DNA of 64,000 nt from Levilactobacillus tongjiangensis (lineage in GTDB: Bacteria > Bacillota > Bacilli > Lactobacillales > Lactobacillaceae), in the NCBI RefSeq assembly GCF_003946345.1, contig NZ_RHNY01000006.1:1-64000 (forward strand). Direction: 5' to 3'. Positions 1 to 8,496 of this stretch are shown one piece after another (the stretch's first letter is position 1; each line of letters starts with the position of its first letter). Both the position numbers and the translations under genes were made by a program. Below the pieces are notes generated by a model. It did no database searches and was not told the origin of the DNA. It saw only the letters and a list, made by a program, of their open reading frames with translations.

Positions 1-22
1 GGGGCAGTGTGCCCCTTTTATT
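1..22 (+). terminator. Terminator of a gene left of the window
   Basis: The window opens with GGGGCA-GTG-TGCCCC followed by TTTTATTATA, a short GC-rich hairpin and T-run. It probably ends a plus-strand gene lying outside the window. Only its position at the edge limits confidence. Confidence 0.55.
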
Positions 23-24
23 AT

Positions 25-64
25 ACAAAAAATTGGTGTTGATAGATTTCTCTATCAACACCAA
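25..64 (-). terminator. Terminator for the minus-strand secreted-protein gene
   Basis: A perfect 14-bp inverted repeat (33-46 with 51-64, loop TTTC) is followed on the minus strand by a run of six T. It would end transcription coming from the gene at 303-1082. The repeat element at 84-235 would then lie inside that transcript's 3' untranslated region, in its own forward sense. Confidence 0.75.
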
Positions 65-83
65 ATATCATAGAACCACAAAA

Positions 84-235
84 GTTGCAGGATAAAGCAG
101 GCGCGTCGTTCTGCTTAGTCGGTAGGCGATTTTCCTACAAGCTTAGCAGAAGACCAAGCTTGTAGACTCGGTATTTTCGAGGCTTCAAGTTGTGTCCGCA
201 CCGTTCCAGCACATACCTGGTGACCGGTAAGGCGG
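84..235 (-). repeat. Dispersed structured intergenic element, type A, copy 1
   Basis: Member of the family described in the findings; forward sense is the minus strand. The conserved 5' end CCGCCTTACCGG lies at 235-224. The central stem (189-159) reads CTTGAAGCCTCG...CGAGTCTACAAG, and the 3' hairpin (149-111) reads CTGCTAAG...ACTAAGCAG with the conserved A-A mismatch. The outer closing stem is badly eroded on the 3' side, so this looks like a decaying copy. An open frame at 185-382 on the minus strand crosses it but has no coding character. Confidence 0.75.
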
Positions 236-302
236 AGGGGGGACACTGGGGGTGCTTAATTTACATGCTAATATCGTTGTTATAGTAGGCGATGTGGTAG
301 GA

Positions 303-1082
303 TTACCGGATGGTTGGTGCCAGTAGATAGATGACGGATTCACCGTACTTAGCGTGGTTTTTCGGATAAGCGTAAGCACCAATCCGATAATGGTCGAAGC
401 TACTGAACGTCAGACCTGCTTGTTTGAGTGCGCCACCTAATTGCCGTCGTTGCGCCTTAAGGAAGTTCGCAGATTTGGCAATCTTAGTGTTGGCTGAAAA
501 TGTCAGGACGTCTTCGGAAGCATCATCAAAGTAATACGCCAAACAGTTCATCACACCATCACTCATGGTCAGGGATGGAATCAACATATTAGCTGACAAC
601 TGGAGCTTTTTATCGGCAACGGTGCCAGGAAAGAGGCTGGCAAGCTGTTGATTAAGGTGTGCGTCGATTAGTCGTTTTTCTACGGCGTACCCAGGGGGAC
701 CAGCCAATGTACCAGCGGTCACGTGGTTGGGATTCACCCCTTTACTGAGATTGCCGTGCCACACGTAACCATGGACCTTTTTGTTGGCGCTACGGACCTC
801 ATAGTAAGTATCGTGGCTCTTTGATGGTGATTGTAGGACAATCTTTCGTTGGACGATCCAGGTGGTCCTGGGATAATTCTGTAGGTTGTGAATTTTTTTG
901 GTATGTGCCCGATTCCACATGGGTTTCGGTTGCCCGAGCTTGAAATAGGTCGGGTAAGGGCGAACCTTCTTAGAACTGACCCAGATGTATGGGGTCCTAG
1001 TGTTGGATTTGGCCTGGGCGGTGACGGATAGTCCAAGTAATGGTCCAGTAAGTGCTAATAGGAACCAGCCTAGCTTTTTCAT
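303..1082 (-). CDS. Secreted protein with SH3-like surface module, function unknown
   Basis: The 259-residue product starts with a classical Sec signal peptide (MKKLGWFLLALTGPLLGLSV, cleavage near AQA-KS at about residue 25), so it is exported. Residues about 30-120 form a module rich in aromatic residues (WNRAHTKK, NYPRTTW, YYEV, GYVWHGNLSKG) that matches, motif by motif, the N-terminal half of the protein at 6880-7752; such SH3/GW-like modules in lactobacilli usually bind the wall. The remaining C-terminal part (about 140-259) has no motif I recognise. An AAGGAGG ribosome site stands directly before the ATG. It is a single gene, ended by the terminator at 25-64. The envelope location is well supported; the function is not. 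Confidence 0.75.
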   Translation of the reverse strand: MKKLGWFLLALTGPLLGLSVTAQAKSNTRTPYIWVSSKKVRPYPTYFKLGQPKPMWNRAHTKKIHNLQNYPRTTWIVQRKIVLQSPSKSHDTYYEVRSANKKVHGYVWHGNLSKGVNPNHVTAGTLAGPPGYAVEKRLIDAHLNQQLASLFPGTVADKKLQLSANMLIPSLTMSDGVMNCLAYYFDDASEDVLTFSANTKIAKSANFLKAQRRQLGGALKQAGLTFSSFDHYRIGAYAYPKNHAKYGESVIYLLAPTIR

Positions 1083-1226
1083 AGTGTTCTCCTCCTTAAA
1101 GTGGGGCGCGTACTGTTAGTCTAGCAAAATGTGCTGCAGCTCAGGAGTTAGACGCAAAATTGATTGCAACGATGGTGAAATTTGACAGCCTATCGGTTGT
1201 TTGTGGGAATTTTTTCGTAAAAGGTC

Positions 1227-1256
1227 TTGGGGCCGACCAAACATTTCGCGTATAAT
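1227..1256 (+). promoter_or_regulatory. Sigma-A promoter of the HAD gene
   Basis: TTGGGG (1227-1232), an 18-nt spacer and a consensus TATAAT (1251-1256) lie 33 bases before the start codon of the HAD phosphatase. Confidence 0.55.
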
Positions 1257-1288
1257 GAACCACACGAAGAAAATTGAGGAGTGAGATT

Positions 1289-2107
1289 GTGGCAATTAAA
1301 CTTATTGCAACGGACTTGAATGGAACGCTGTTGCACGATGACCAAAGCTTTAACCAGGCGATGTTCACGGAAACTTTAGCAGAATTAACGAAGCACAATG
1401 TAAAATTGGTTCTGTCTTCTGGCAACCAATTTGCCCATCTCCGGGAGTTATTTGCTGATGTACTCACACCAGAGTTGGGTATCATTGCTGAGAATGGGGC
1501 GTCGATTTACCACGACAACCAGTTGGTCTTTGATGGTAGCTTGACCGCCAGTCAGTTGCAGACGTTTATTGAAACTGACCGTTTTTTACCGTGTCTCAAA
1601 GGCGCCTACATCATTTTAACGGGGGCTAAGGGGTCATACACAGAAATCGGTGCGCCACAGCAGCTGATTGATGCTGCGGAAAAGTTCTACGACAATCTCC
1701 ACCAGGTCACGAGTTTACAGGCTGTGACGGATAAGATAAAGAAAATTAGTGTCTCGGTGCTACCAGGGCAGGCGGCACAATTGGTCCAATCGCTAAATAC
1801 AGCATTAGCTGGTCGATTGGTCGCGCATGATAGCGGCTATGGGGTCGTTGACCTGGTGACGACTAACGTAGGTAAGCTTCCAGCGGTTCAATGGTTGGCC
1901 CGGCACTGGCACATTCAGGCTGAAGAGATCATGGCGTTTGGTGATGGCGCGAACGATGTGCCGCTGTTGCAGTTTGCTGGTCAGGGTGTGGCCATGAAGA
2001 ATGCACCGGCAGAAATTCAGCGTGCTGGTAACCTGATTTCCGAATGGTCGAATCAAGAGGATGGGGTCTTGAAAACTATTCAACAGGTGATTGCCGAGCT
2101 TGCTTAG
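1289..2107 (+). CDS. HAD-superfamily (Cof-type) phosphatase
   Basis: A 272-residue protein of the Cof/SupH branch of HAD hydrolases, cytosolic enzymes that remove phosphate from sugar phosphates or nucleotides. Motif I is DLNGT near residue 8, motif II the LSSG segment, motif III a Lys in KKISVSV, and motif IV the GDGANDVPLL segment near residue 213, which holds the metal-binding aspartates. The second aspartate of motif I (DxD) is replaced by asparagine, unusual because that residue normally acts as the general acid/base. I place the start at GTG 1289, behind GAGGAG with eight bases of spacing, rather than at the TTG 15 bases upstream. The substrate cannot be told from the sequence. Confidence 0.85.
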   Translation: MAIKLIATDLNGTLLHDDQSFNQAMFTETLAELTKHNVKLVLSSGNQFAHLRELFADVLTPELGIIAENGASIYHDNQLVFDGSLTASQLQTFIETDRFLPCLKGAYIILTGAKGSYTEIGAPQQLIDAAEKFYDNLHQVTSLQAVTDKIKKISVSVLPGQAAQLVQSLNTALAGRLVAHDSGYGVVDLVTTNVGKLPAVQWLARHWHIQAEEIMAFGDGANDVPLLQFAGQGVAMKNAPAEIQRAGNLISEWSNQEDGVLKTIQQVIAELA

Positions 2108-2300
2108 CTCGCCAAGCGAATACTAGCCGGCGGCGATTGTTATAATTATAATTTTAATGAATGAAATCATCGAATTGTCAAATTCCGATGAATGGCCATC
2201 GTTAAGTGAAAGAAATTTGAATTTTACTTGGTTTCTGCTAAATTCCTGAGTACACTGGCTTAAGTTAGTTCAGTTACCGAGTGAATAAGGAGACCCCTGA

Positions 2301-2972
2301 ATGCGGAAACGTTGGTTAGTGCTACTCTTACTGGTCGTGAGTTGTTTGAGTATTTTGTATGTGCGGCATGATCTGCCGCAGGTCGTGCGTTCTTCCCAGG
2401 TGACAGTTGCTCAGGCCGCGAGCCGGTTAGTTATTAAGTTGCCGTTGGTCGGCCGCAAGGAGGCTGCTGGTGCGACGCCCGTTGAGGGAATCGTTAAACC
2501 TGGGCAACTCAAGGCGACCTACTATTATCATTTTGCGCCGAGGACAGCCCCGAAGACCCAGGCCCTATTCGAGCGGGCAGTGGCCGTCTATAATGCCACG
2601 GGCATCGTTAATTTGGTGCCGGGTCAACCTAGGCTTGGGCAAAATGGGATAACTCTGTATACGTATCACAAGGATCTTTCTAACCAACCAGGGTATTTGG
2701 AGTTGGGCAAGGGTGGCCCAGAAATCCAAACGATTAGCGGCATCAAACTGCTAACGGTTAATCGTGGTCGGGCAGGGTTGAACGCGCACTATCCTGACCG
2801 GGGACTCCAGGAGTCCGTGGCTATTCATGAGATTGGGCATGTACTGGGATTGGATCATAGTGAGAACCGCGGGTCTGTGATGTTTGCAATTGATCAGGGA
2901 CACCTGCGTCTCTCGACGGGGGATCTCCTAGCTTTGCAGTATTTATATCCGAAAAAAGGACAAAAAAAGTAG
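2301..2972 (+). CDS. Membrane-anchored or secreted matrixin-type zinc metalloprotease
   Basis: The 223-residue product begins with a positively charged, hydrophobic signal or anchor (MRKRWLVLLLLVVSCLSILY). The C-terminal domain carries HEIGHVLGLDH at about residues 176-186, a full HExxHxxGxxH zinc site, followed by SVMF, which fits the Met-turn of metzincins of the matrixin family. Catalytic residues are therefore complete and the protein should act outside the membrane on an unknown substrate. It has an AAGGAG ribosome site, stands alone, and shares a two-way terminator with the convergent adhP. Matrixin-like proteins with this layout are common but little studied in lactobacilli. Confidence 0.85.
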   Translation: MRKRWLVLLLLVVSCLSILYVRHDLPQVVRSSQVTVAQAASRLVIKLPLVGRKEAAGATPVEGIVKPGQLKATYYYHFAPRTAPKTQALFERAVAVYNATGIVNLVPGQPRLGQNGITLYTYHKDLSNQPGYLELGKGGPEIQTISGIKLLTVNRGRAGLNAHYPDRGLQESVAIHEIGHVLGLDHSENRGSVMFAIDQGHLRLSTGDLLALQYLYPKKGQKK

Positions 2973-3000
2973 CGTTCCTCACAGGAAACGCTACTTTTTA
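2966..3000. terminator. Two-way terminator between protease and adhP
   Basis: AAGTAGCGTTCCT and AGGAAACGCTACTT form a hairpin flanked by A-run and T-run on both sides, so it can serve both converging genes. Confidence 0.85.
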
Positions 3001-3015
3001 TATTTTTATAGGAGA

Positions 3016-4032
3016 TTACTTCGTGAAATCAACGACCATCCGACCAACAATTGAGTTGCTCTTCATTTCGTCAATGATGTCGTTAACTTCGTCCAAACGA
3101 CGAGTCTTAACGATAGGGTGAACCTTACCTTCAGCACCGAATTGGAAGGCTTCAGCTAAGTCTTGACGGGTACCAACTAAGGAACCACGAACTGAGATAC
3201 CGTCCAGAACAGTCTTAGCAATGTTCAATTCCATATCACCTTGTGGTAAAGCAACGGCAACTAACTTGCCATCTGGCTTCAAAGCGTTAACGGATTGAGT
3301 GAAGGCGTCTTTAGTAACGGCCGTAACTTGGGCGTTATCAACACCACCAACTTTTTCCTGAATTTGTTCAGCAACGTTGTCATCATGACGGTTGATCAGG
3401 ATTTCGGCACCGTCTTTCTTAGCAGCAGCTAACTTGTCAGGGTTACCATCAACGGCAACAACGTGAGCACCGAATACATTGTGTGCGTATTGGATAGCCA
3501 AGTTACCTAAACCACCGGCACCAACAACTTCAACCCATTGGCCTGGCTTCGTTTCACCAGTCTTCAAAGCCTTGTACATCGTAACACCGGCACAAGTCAG
3601 GGAAGTTGCTTCTACTGGGTCCAAACCTTCTGGAACCTTAACGGCGTAGTTAGCATCAACGATACATTCTTCAGCCATAGCACCATCAACGGTGAAACCA
3701 GAGTTTTGAACGTTACGGCAAAGAGTTTCACGACCGGTTAAGCAGTATTCACAGTGACCACAGCCCTTAAAGAACCAAGCAACGGAAACCCGGTCACCAA
3801 TCTTCAAGTTGTCAACATCGTCGGCAACTTGGATAACTTTACCAACACCTTCATGTCCAATGATCCGGCCAGGTTGCTTACCGAAGTCACCAGCGGCAAC
3901 GTGTAAGTCGGTGTGGCAAAGACCACAATATTCCATCTTAACTAAGGCTTCACCATGGGTGATTGGACGTAAGGTAACATCTTTAATGTCAACGTAACCG
4001 TCGACTGAATCGCGAATAACAGCAGCTTTCAT
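3016..4032 (-). CDS. adhP: Zinc-dependent alcohol dehydrogenase, AdhP type
   Basis: A 338-residue medium-chain dehydrogenase that interconverts primary alcohols and aldehydes with NAD(H), typically acetaldehyde to ethanol in lactobacilli. Catalytic zinc ligands are seen in CGLCHTDLH (Cys near 37) and GHEGVG (His near 59); the structural zinc site is the four-cysteine run [15 protein letters not shown]. The dinucleotide fold carries GAGGLG near residue 172, and the downstream Asp in AVDGN favours NAD over NADP. Length is normal for the AdhP group. The start follows AAAAGGGGA. Codon use is strongly biased to preferred codons (few rare ones), suggesting high expression. Confidence 0.93.
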   Translation of the reverse strand: MKAAVIRDSVDGYVDIKDVTLRPITHGEALVKMEYCGLCHTDLHVAAGDFGKQPGRIIGHEGVGKVIQVADDVDNLKIGDRVSVAWFFKGCGHCEYCLTGRETLCRNVQNSGFTVDGAMAEECIVDANYAVKVPEGLDPVEATSLTCAGVTMYKALKTGETKPGQWVEVVGAGGLGNLAIQYAHNVFGAHVVAVDGNPDKLAAAKKDGAEILINRHDDNVAEQIQEKVGGVDNAQVTAVTKDAFTQSVNALKPDGKLVAVALPQGDMELNIAKTVLDGISVRGSLVGTRQDLAEAFQFGAEGKVHPIVKTRRLDEVNDIIDEMKSNSIVGRMVVDFTK

Positions 4033-4449
4033 GAAAAAATCCCCTTTTCTTTTTTGTCTACATGCTCAGTATACAGCAAGTCCAAATAGTTTCAAGTGAA
4101 TTTTTTAACATATACCATCTTTTTTTGTGAAAGTATTTAAACCATTCGCAGTATTGTTGACTTAGACTGATTAGTTTGCTCAATAAACGAATGTGAATAG
4201 TGAAACTATCAAGCTTTCATAGGCAACAATCATTTTTCGGGACAACCGGTTGCATGTTTTCAGAAAAGGTTAAAAAAGTCTATAGATGATTAAATTCACA
4301 AGTTTTCTGTGAATGGCTCAGGGGTTTTCGCATACAATTATGAGAAAATATGATAAAATTAAATGTTGAATGAATATCGGACGTTCGCTCATTCGTTGGG
4401 ACATTTGAAGGGCGAGCGCGGCTAATTATCCTAGAGGAGTTAAAGCGCA
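4033..4449. other. Divergent intergenic region between adhP and the two-component system
   Basis: This 417-base gap is AT-rich and holds the adhP promoter on the minus strand (4068-4095). The plus strand near 4345-4365 has AT-rich candidate -10 sequences (TATGAT/TAAAAT) for the response regulator, but no convincing -35. I see no open frame, repeat or RNA element here. Confidence 0.6.
4068..4095 (-). promoter_or_regulatory. Promoter of adhP
   Basis: On the minus strand TTGAAA (4095-4090), 16 bases of spacing and TATACT (4073-4068) stand about 35 bases before the adhP start codon. Confidence 0.65.
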
Positions 4450-5136
4450 ATGAGTCGAATTTTAATTATTGAAGATGAAAAAAACCTTGCCCGTTTCGTG
4501 GAATTGGAACTCAAGCACGAAGGGTATGAAACCAACGTGCAATTCAACGGTCGGACGGGGCTAGAAGCGGCTTTGTCACAAGATTTCGACGTCATTTTGC
4601 TTGATTTGATGTTACCTGAATTAAACGGGATCGAAGTGGCGCGCCGGGTACGTGAAGAAAAGAGCACGCCTATTATTATGATGACGGCCCGTGATTCAGT
4701 GATCGACCGGGTCTCCGGTTTGGATCATGGTGCGGATGACTACATTGTTAAGCCGTTTGCCATTGAAGAATTATTGGCCCGGGTACGTGCACTTCTTCGG
4801 CGGATTCACTTGGAAGGTGAACAGAAGAATACCAAGCAGACGACGGTTAAATTCAAGGATTTGACGATTGAAAAGGAAAATCGAATCGTTCGTCGCGGTG
4901 ACGAAGTGATCAACCTGACGAAACGGGAATACGAGCTATTGTTAGCCTTAATGGAAAACATCAATGTGGTGTTGGCTAGAGATGTGTTACTGACAAAGGT
5001 TTGGGGTTACGAATCCGAAGTTGAAACGAACGTGGTGGACGTTTACGTACGTTACCTTCGGAACAAAATTGATGTCGCCGGTCAGAAGAGTTATATCCAG
5101 ACTGTCCGGGGTACAGGGTACGTGATGCGTTCGTGA
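4450..5136 (+). CDS. OmpR-family response regulator (ArlR/CovR-like)
   Basis: A 228-residue DNA-binding regulator. The receiver domain (1-118) has the acidic pair ED at 8-9, the phospho-acceptor Asp52 in LLDLMLP, Thr in MMTARD and Lys in VKPF. The winged-helix output domain (about 130-226) ends with the typical VRGTGYVMR. The downstream kinase gene starts inside its last codons (GTGA overlap), so the pair is translationally coupled. The closest familiar relatives are ArlR of staphylococci and CovR/CsrR of streptococci, regulators of envelope and adhesion; the exact orthology is inference. The ribosome site is AGAGGAG. Confidence 0.92.
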   Translation: MSRILIIEDEKNLARFVELELKHEGYETNVQFNGRTGLEAALSQDFDVILLDLMLPELNGIEVARRVREEKSTPIIMMTARDSVIDRVSGLDHGADDYIVKPFAIEELLARVRALLRRIHLEGEQKNTKQTTVKFKDLTIEKENRIVRRGDEVINLTKREYELLLALMENINVVLARDVLLTKVWGYESEVETNVVDVYVRYLRNKIDVAGQKSYIQTVRGTGYVMRS

Positions 5137-6767
5137 GATCGCCACAAGTCGATGAATCCTTAAATGACGAGCCAAAGAAATCTAAGGGCTTCCGTTTTTC
5201 ACTGAAGTGGGAATGGGCGCTGTCCACCGTTTTTGGCGTATTAGTCATTTTTGGTGTCATCGTTTTTCTTATTTTTAACAGCTTCATGACGGTGTTGATG
5301 CGGCAGGAAAAGACCCACGTTGCAGATTCAATCAACGTGGTAGTTGAACGGTTGAATAACCAGCAGACGCCATTGACTAGTGCGGGCGTAAACCGCCAGT
5401 TGCGGCCACGAGCGGTTCTGGGAACGACCAAGCAACCGGGAGCTTCCTATAACAATGCCGTGATTACGAGTTTGGCGCGTGACAGTCAGACGGTGACTGT
5501 TTTCGACGCACAGGGCAACGAGCTGTTTGCGACGGGCCGGAGTAAAGTAGCCTTCAAGCAAACCCGCAAGCAGCGAATCGTGACCCAGACGATCAACCAT
5601 CGCAAACACTTGGTGGGCCGCATGCCTATCAAGGCCAAGCAGGGAAACCACTTACTGGGTTACGTGCAGGTCACCGACAATCTGCGGGACTATCACACGA
5701 CGCAGGTGACCCTGTTGCAGGTTGAAATTGTGCTAGGATTGATGGCGGCGTTGGCCGCTGCGGTTCTAAGTTACAGCTTGGCGACGTTCTTATTGCGACC
5801 GGTCGAGGCCATTAGGGACGCTATTCACGCCGTTAGGGAGGATCCACAGACAGATGTCCGTGTACCTGAGATGCACCATCAGGATGAGCTGAGCGACCTG
5901 GGAGCACTGTTTAACGACATGTTAGACACGACCCAGCGCTATATGGACCAGCAACAGCAATTCGTGGAGGATGTTTCCCATGAGTTAAGAACGCCAGTGG
6001 CCATTATTCAGGGACATATGGAGATGCTTAACCGGTGGGGCAAGGACGACCCAGAGGTCCTGGATGAATCCATCAAAGCTTCCTTACAGGAAACGAAACG
6101 GATGCAGAGTCTGGTTCAAGAAATGTTGGATCTTCAGCGGGCGGAACAGATTGAGGTCAATTACCCGAATGAAGTCACTGATGTGAGTGAGGTTGTGCTT
6201 CAAGTCTTTGACAACTTCAAGATGATCCATCCGGACTACATCTTCATCTTAGATGACGATGTTCATCACGCCTTACAGGCACAGATCTACCGGAATCACT
6301 TGGAACAGATTCTGATTATTTTGTTAGACAATGCCGTTAAGTATTCTCAGAAACGTAAAGAGGTTCATCTGACGTACGAGAGTGACCGTCGGAACCTAGA
6401 AATTGCTGTCCAAGACTTTGGGGAAGGTATCTCTCAAGAGAACCGCGACCGAGTCTTTAACCGCTTCTACCGGGTCGATAAGGCTCGTTCTAGAACCAAG
6501 GGGGGCAATGGTCTAGGGTTATCGATCGCCAAACGGTTGATTGAGGCTTACCATGGTCGAATCACCATTGAAAGTGCTTTGGGTCACGGGTCCGTCTTCC
6601 GCATTTCGCTACCGATTCTGTCGGATGCAGATGCTCAGGTTTTAAACGAGAAGAAGGAGCAGATTCAAGCAGCCAATGATGTTCCAGGTATCCAGTCGCA
6701 ATTACTGGAAGACTCACCAGTGGATTCGGCTGAACAGCCAGACGATTCATCTAAATCAGATTTTTAG
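5133..6767 (+). CDS. Sensor histidine kinase (ArlS-like)
   Basis: The 544-residue membrane kinase is the partner of the upstream regulator. Transmembrane segments at about 29-52 and 197-223 enclose an extracellular sensor domain of about 145 residues. A HAMP segment follows, then the phospho-acceptor histidine in VSHELRTP (near residue 282) and the ATPase boxes DNAVKYS, DFGEGI and GLGLSIAKRL. After the kinase core there is an acidic, Ser- and Gln-rich tail of about 45 residues (ending DDSSKSDF), which is longer than usual. It starts at GTG 5133, overlapping the regulator stop. A strong terminator follows. Confidence 0.92.
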   Translation: MRSPQVDESLNDEPKKSKGFRFSLKWEWALSTVFGVLVIFGVIVFLIFNSFMTVLMRQEKTHVADSINVVVERLNNQQTPLTSAGVNRQLRPRAVLGTTKQPGASYNNAVITSLARDSQTVTVFDAQGNELFATGRSKVAFKQTRKQRIVTQTINHRKHLVGRMPIKAKQGNHLLGYVQVTDNLRDYHTTQVTLLQVEIVLGLMAALAAAVLSYSLATFLLRPVEAIRDAIHAVREDPQTDVRVPEMHHQDELSDLGALFNDMLDTTQRYMDQQQQFVEDVSHELRTPVAIIQGHMEMLNRWGKDDPEVLDESIKASLQETKRMQSLVQEMLDLQRAEQIEVNYPNEVTDVSEVVLQVFDNFKMIHPDYIFILDDDVHHALQAQIYRNHLEQILIILLDNAVKYSQKRKEVHLTYESDRRNLEIAVQDFGEGISQENRDRVFNRFYRVDKARSRTKGGNGLGLSIAKRLIEAYHGRITIESALGHGSVFRISLPILSDADAQVLNEKKEQIQAANDVPGIQSQLLEDSPVDSAEQPDDSSKSDF

Positions 6768-6800
6768 CCTTCGTTAGTTGCTAGAAAATTAATATAATTA

Positions 6801-6842
6801 AAAATGGGAGATAGGCCATATAGGCTTATCTCCCATTTTTTG
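6801..6842. terminator. Two-way terminator after the two-component operon
   Basis: AAAATGGGAGATA and TATCTCCCATTTT form a 13-bp stem followed by T-runs on both strands. It serves the kinase gene and the converging gene at 6880-7752. Confidence 0.88.
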
Positions 6843-6879
6843 ATGAATTAATTATTTTCTGGCTATGATTATTGGGTAA

Positions 6880-7752
6880 CTACTTGACCTTCTGGGCAAT
6901 AGCAAAAGCATAGAACTTAACAGTTAGGGGAGCATTATCTTTAACCTTATTGCCAGTTGTATTTTCGGCAATATTTAGTCCAATTTGATAGTTTTTCAAA
7001 CGTTTTAGCTTTGCAGGTGTTAATCCGTAGTCTTTTGCTAGAATACGCTTAACTTTCTTGACTCGGGTAGCAGTTGCGACATTATTGCTTTTCTTTAAAT
7101 AGGCAGTAACCTTTGGGAAATACATAATATGTGTGTAGTTTTGGGTCTTTAGAGAGCTAGATTTAACATCGGGAAGAGACGAATCTTCATCGGACATGGT
7201 TTCCGCGAATTTATAAGCAGCAATATTAGTTAAATCTAAGTTTAACTTCATATTTGGTAATGCTTTGACTAAAGTCTTAGTAATTTTTTGTGATTTAGAG
7301 TATTTAATGTAATTGGCATAGTCTGCGTTATTAGAAAACTTTGCGAGTCGAACGTAACGGCTCTTGAGCTGATCCATTGCTAATCCTTTGGTCAAATATC
7401 CACGCCAAACATAGCCAAGCGTTCCTTTAGGATGCTTTTTGGTGCCACTAGCATCGACATAATAATAGACGGCTTTTGTATTTCCATGTTTAAGAACCGC
7501 AATTGAATTAAGTGAGAACGTCGTGTTGGGACAGTCGGTCAAATAGCCGTATCGTTTAGTGTGCTTCTTATTCCAAAGAGCAACTTTTTTATTGGGGTAC
7601 TTTGCCCGATAAGAAGTTGCTGGCACGTTGTACCACTTCTCTGAAACTACTGTGTACTTTGTTGCAGCTTGAGCCGATAGGGAAGATATGAGACATAATG
7701 CAATGCCAAGCGCGACACCTAAAACAATACCTAGTCCACTTCTTAATTTCAT
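6880..7752 (-). CDS. Secreted protein, paralogue of the gene at 303-1082
   Basis: The 290-residue product has a Sec signal peptide (hydrophobic stretch to about residue 28, cleavage after AQA). The next 100 residues repeat the motif series of the 303-1082 protein: WNKKHTK, L-x-x-CPNTTF, YYYVD and LGYVWRGYLTKG. The C-terminal half is a different sequence, rich in Lys, with no recognised fold. I prefer ATG 7752 over GTG 7761 because the AGAAGAG ribosome site is then correctly spaced. The gene is visibly richer in A and T and in AAA/TTT/ATA codons than its neighbours, which may mean recent arrival. Role unknown, likely surface-associated. Confidence 0.72.
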   Translation of the reverse strand: MKLRSGLGIVLGVALGIALCLISSLSAQAATKYTVVSEKWYNVPATSYRAKYPNKKVALWNKKHTKRYGYLTDCPNTTFSLNSIAVLKHGNTKAVYYYVDASGTKKHPKGTLGYVWRGYLTKGLAMDQLKSRYVRLAKFSNNADYANYIKYSKSQKITKTLVKALPNMKLNLDLTNIAAYKFAETMSDEDSSLPDVKSSSLKTQNYTHIMYFPKVTAYLKKSNNVATATRVKKVKRILAKDYGLTPAKLKRLKNYQIGLNIAENTTGNKVKDNAPLTVKFYAFAIAQKVK

Positions 7753-8013
7753 AGCATTCACTCTTCTTACTCGAGTCTACCATGAATTGGAGATGGATCA
7801 AAACAATGTTCGATGGCTAAGGCAGGCCGTCCAATTCCGTAAAATAGGCTATTTCAAGGGATTAGGCGGTACAATTCTAGGATTCATATCCAAAGTAGAG
7901 GTCTTCTCACAGCTTTTAAGTTGGATTGTTTCTCCGGTAGGGAACTTGATCCCACACTTTCCTTTCAACGTCGTTTAAACTTGAATTGCAGTAGGATTTT
8001 TTCAAAAGCAGGG

Positions 8014-8042
8014 TTGACAGCTTATATAAATTTCGCTATTCT
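8014..8042 (+). promoter_or_regulatory. Promoter of the yxeA-like gene
   Basis: A perfect TTGACA (8014-8019), 17 bases of spacing and TATTCT (8037-8042) precede the yxeA-like gene by 50 bases. Confidence 0.75.
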
Positions 8043-8057
8043 GTGGTAACTACTTAA

Positions 8058-8069
8058 TTACTATAGTAA
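8058..8069. promoter_or_regulatory. Palindromic operator candidate TTACTATAGTAA
   Basis: A perfect 12-bp palindrome lies directly downstream of the promoter at 8014-8042, between two near-copies of GTAACTAnnTA (8046 and 8066). A repressor bound here would block transcription of the yxeA-like gene. Which regulator is unknown. Confidence 0.4.
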
Positions 8070-8091
8070 CTAACTAATACAGGAGGATATT

Positions 8092-8496
8092 ATGAAAATT
8101 TTGGGGAAATTTGGTTTATTTATCATTGGACTCGCGGCCGTTGCTGGGGTAGGCGCGATTTTATTACCAGCCTTGACCAAGAACAGACATTCAGAATTGG
8201 CAATGGCTATCGATAATGTGAACCCGTTAGTGAAGAATGAAACGGTTTATGCGTCGACATCTGCGAAGCCGGTACGTCAGTTTATCGGTGGGGGTGGTGA
8301 GAAGGAATATACGTACCAACTGGTGACTTACAATCAGCAAGGGAAATCACGGACGTTGACCTTTGATTCTCAGTGGCGGTTGAAACCACAGCGCTTTTTG
8401 AAAATTGAAACAAAGGGGCAAAATGTGGAGTCTTGGTCTGAAGCGAAAAAAGAGTCAGTCCCCAGCGGAGTCCGGCAGAATTTGATGATGTCGTAA
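8092..8496 (+). CDS. YxeA-family (DUF1093) exported protein
   Basis: A 134-residue protein with an N-terminal membrane segment (about 5-25) and a small extracellular domain. The run EYTYQLVTYNQQGKSRTLTF, then PQRFLKIETKG, then VESWSEAKKESVP follows the pattern of the YxeA family (OB-like fold, DUF1093), in which a YDxxGKxKTLTF strand, a KLK turn and a SWEEVxxxxIP strand are diagnostic. Function in this family is unknown; members are often single, stress-responsive genes. The ribosome site is a strong AGGAGG. It is monocistronic and has its own promoter and a candidate operator. Confidence 0.8.
   Translation: MKILGKFGLFIIGLAAVAGVGAILLPALTKNRHSELAMAIDNVNPLVKNETVYASTSAKPVRQFIGGGGEKEYTYQLVTYNQQGKSRTLTFDSQWRLKPQRFLKIETKGQNVESWSEAKKESVPSGVRQNLMMS

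Larger units (their letters stand above)
7762..8091. other. Intergenic region before the yxeA-like gene
   Basis: This 330-base gap contains an unbroken frame running out of the reverse side of the neighbouring signal peptide (7688-7978, plus strand). It has no ribosome site or recognised domain, and I treat it as chance or a relic. The right end holds a promoter (8014-8042) and a palindrome (8058-8069). Confidence 0.5.

Noticed and set aside
84-235. Repeat copy 1 as a tRNA or CRISPR fragment
   Set aside because: There is no cloverleaf with CCA/TPsiC-type arms and no regularly spaced identical repeats; its relatives are single dispersed copies.
7688-7978. 96-codon plus-strand frame before the yxeA-like gene
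   Set aside because: It starts inside the reverse strand of a real signal-peptide coding region, has no ribosome site and its product has no recognisable features.
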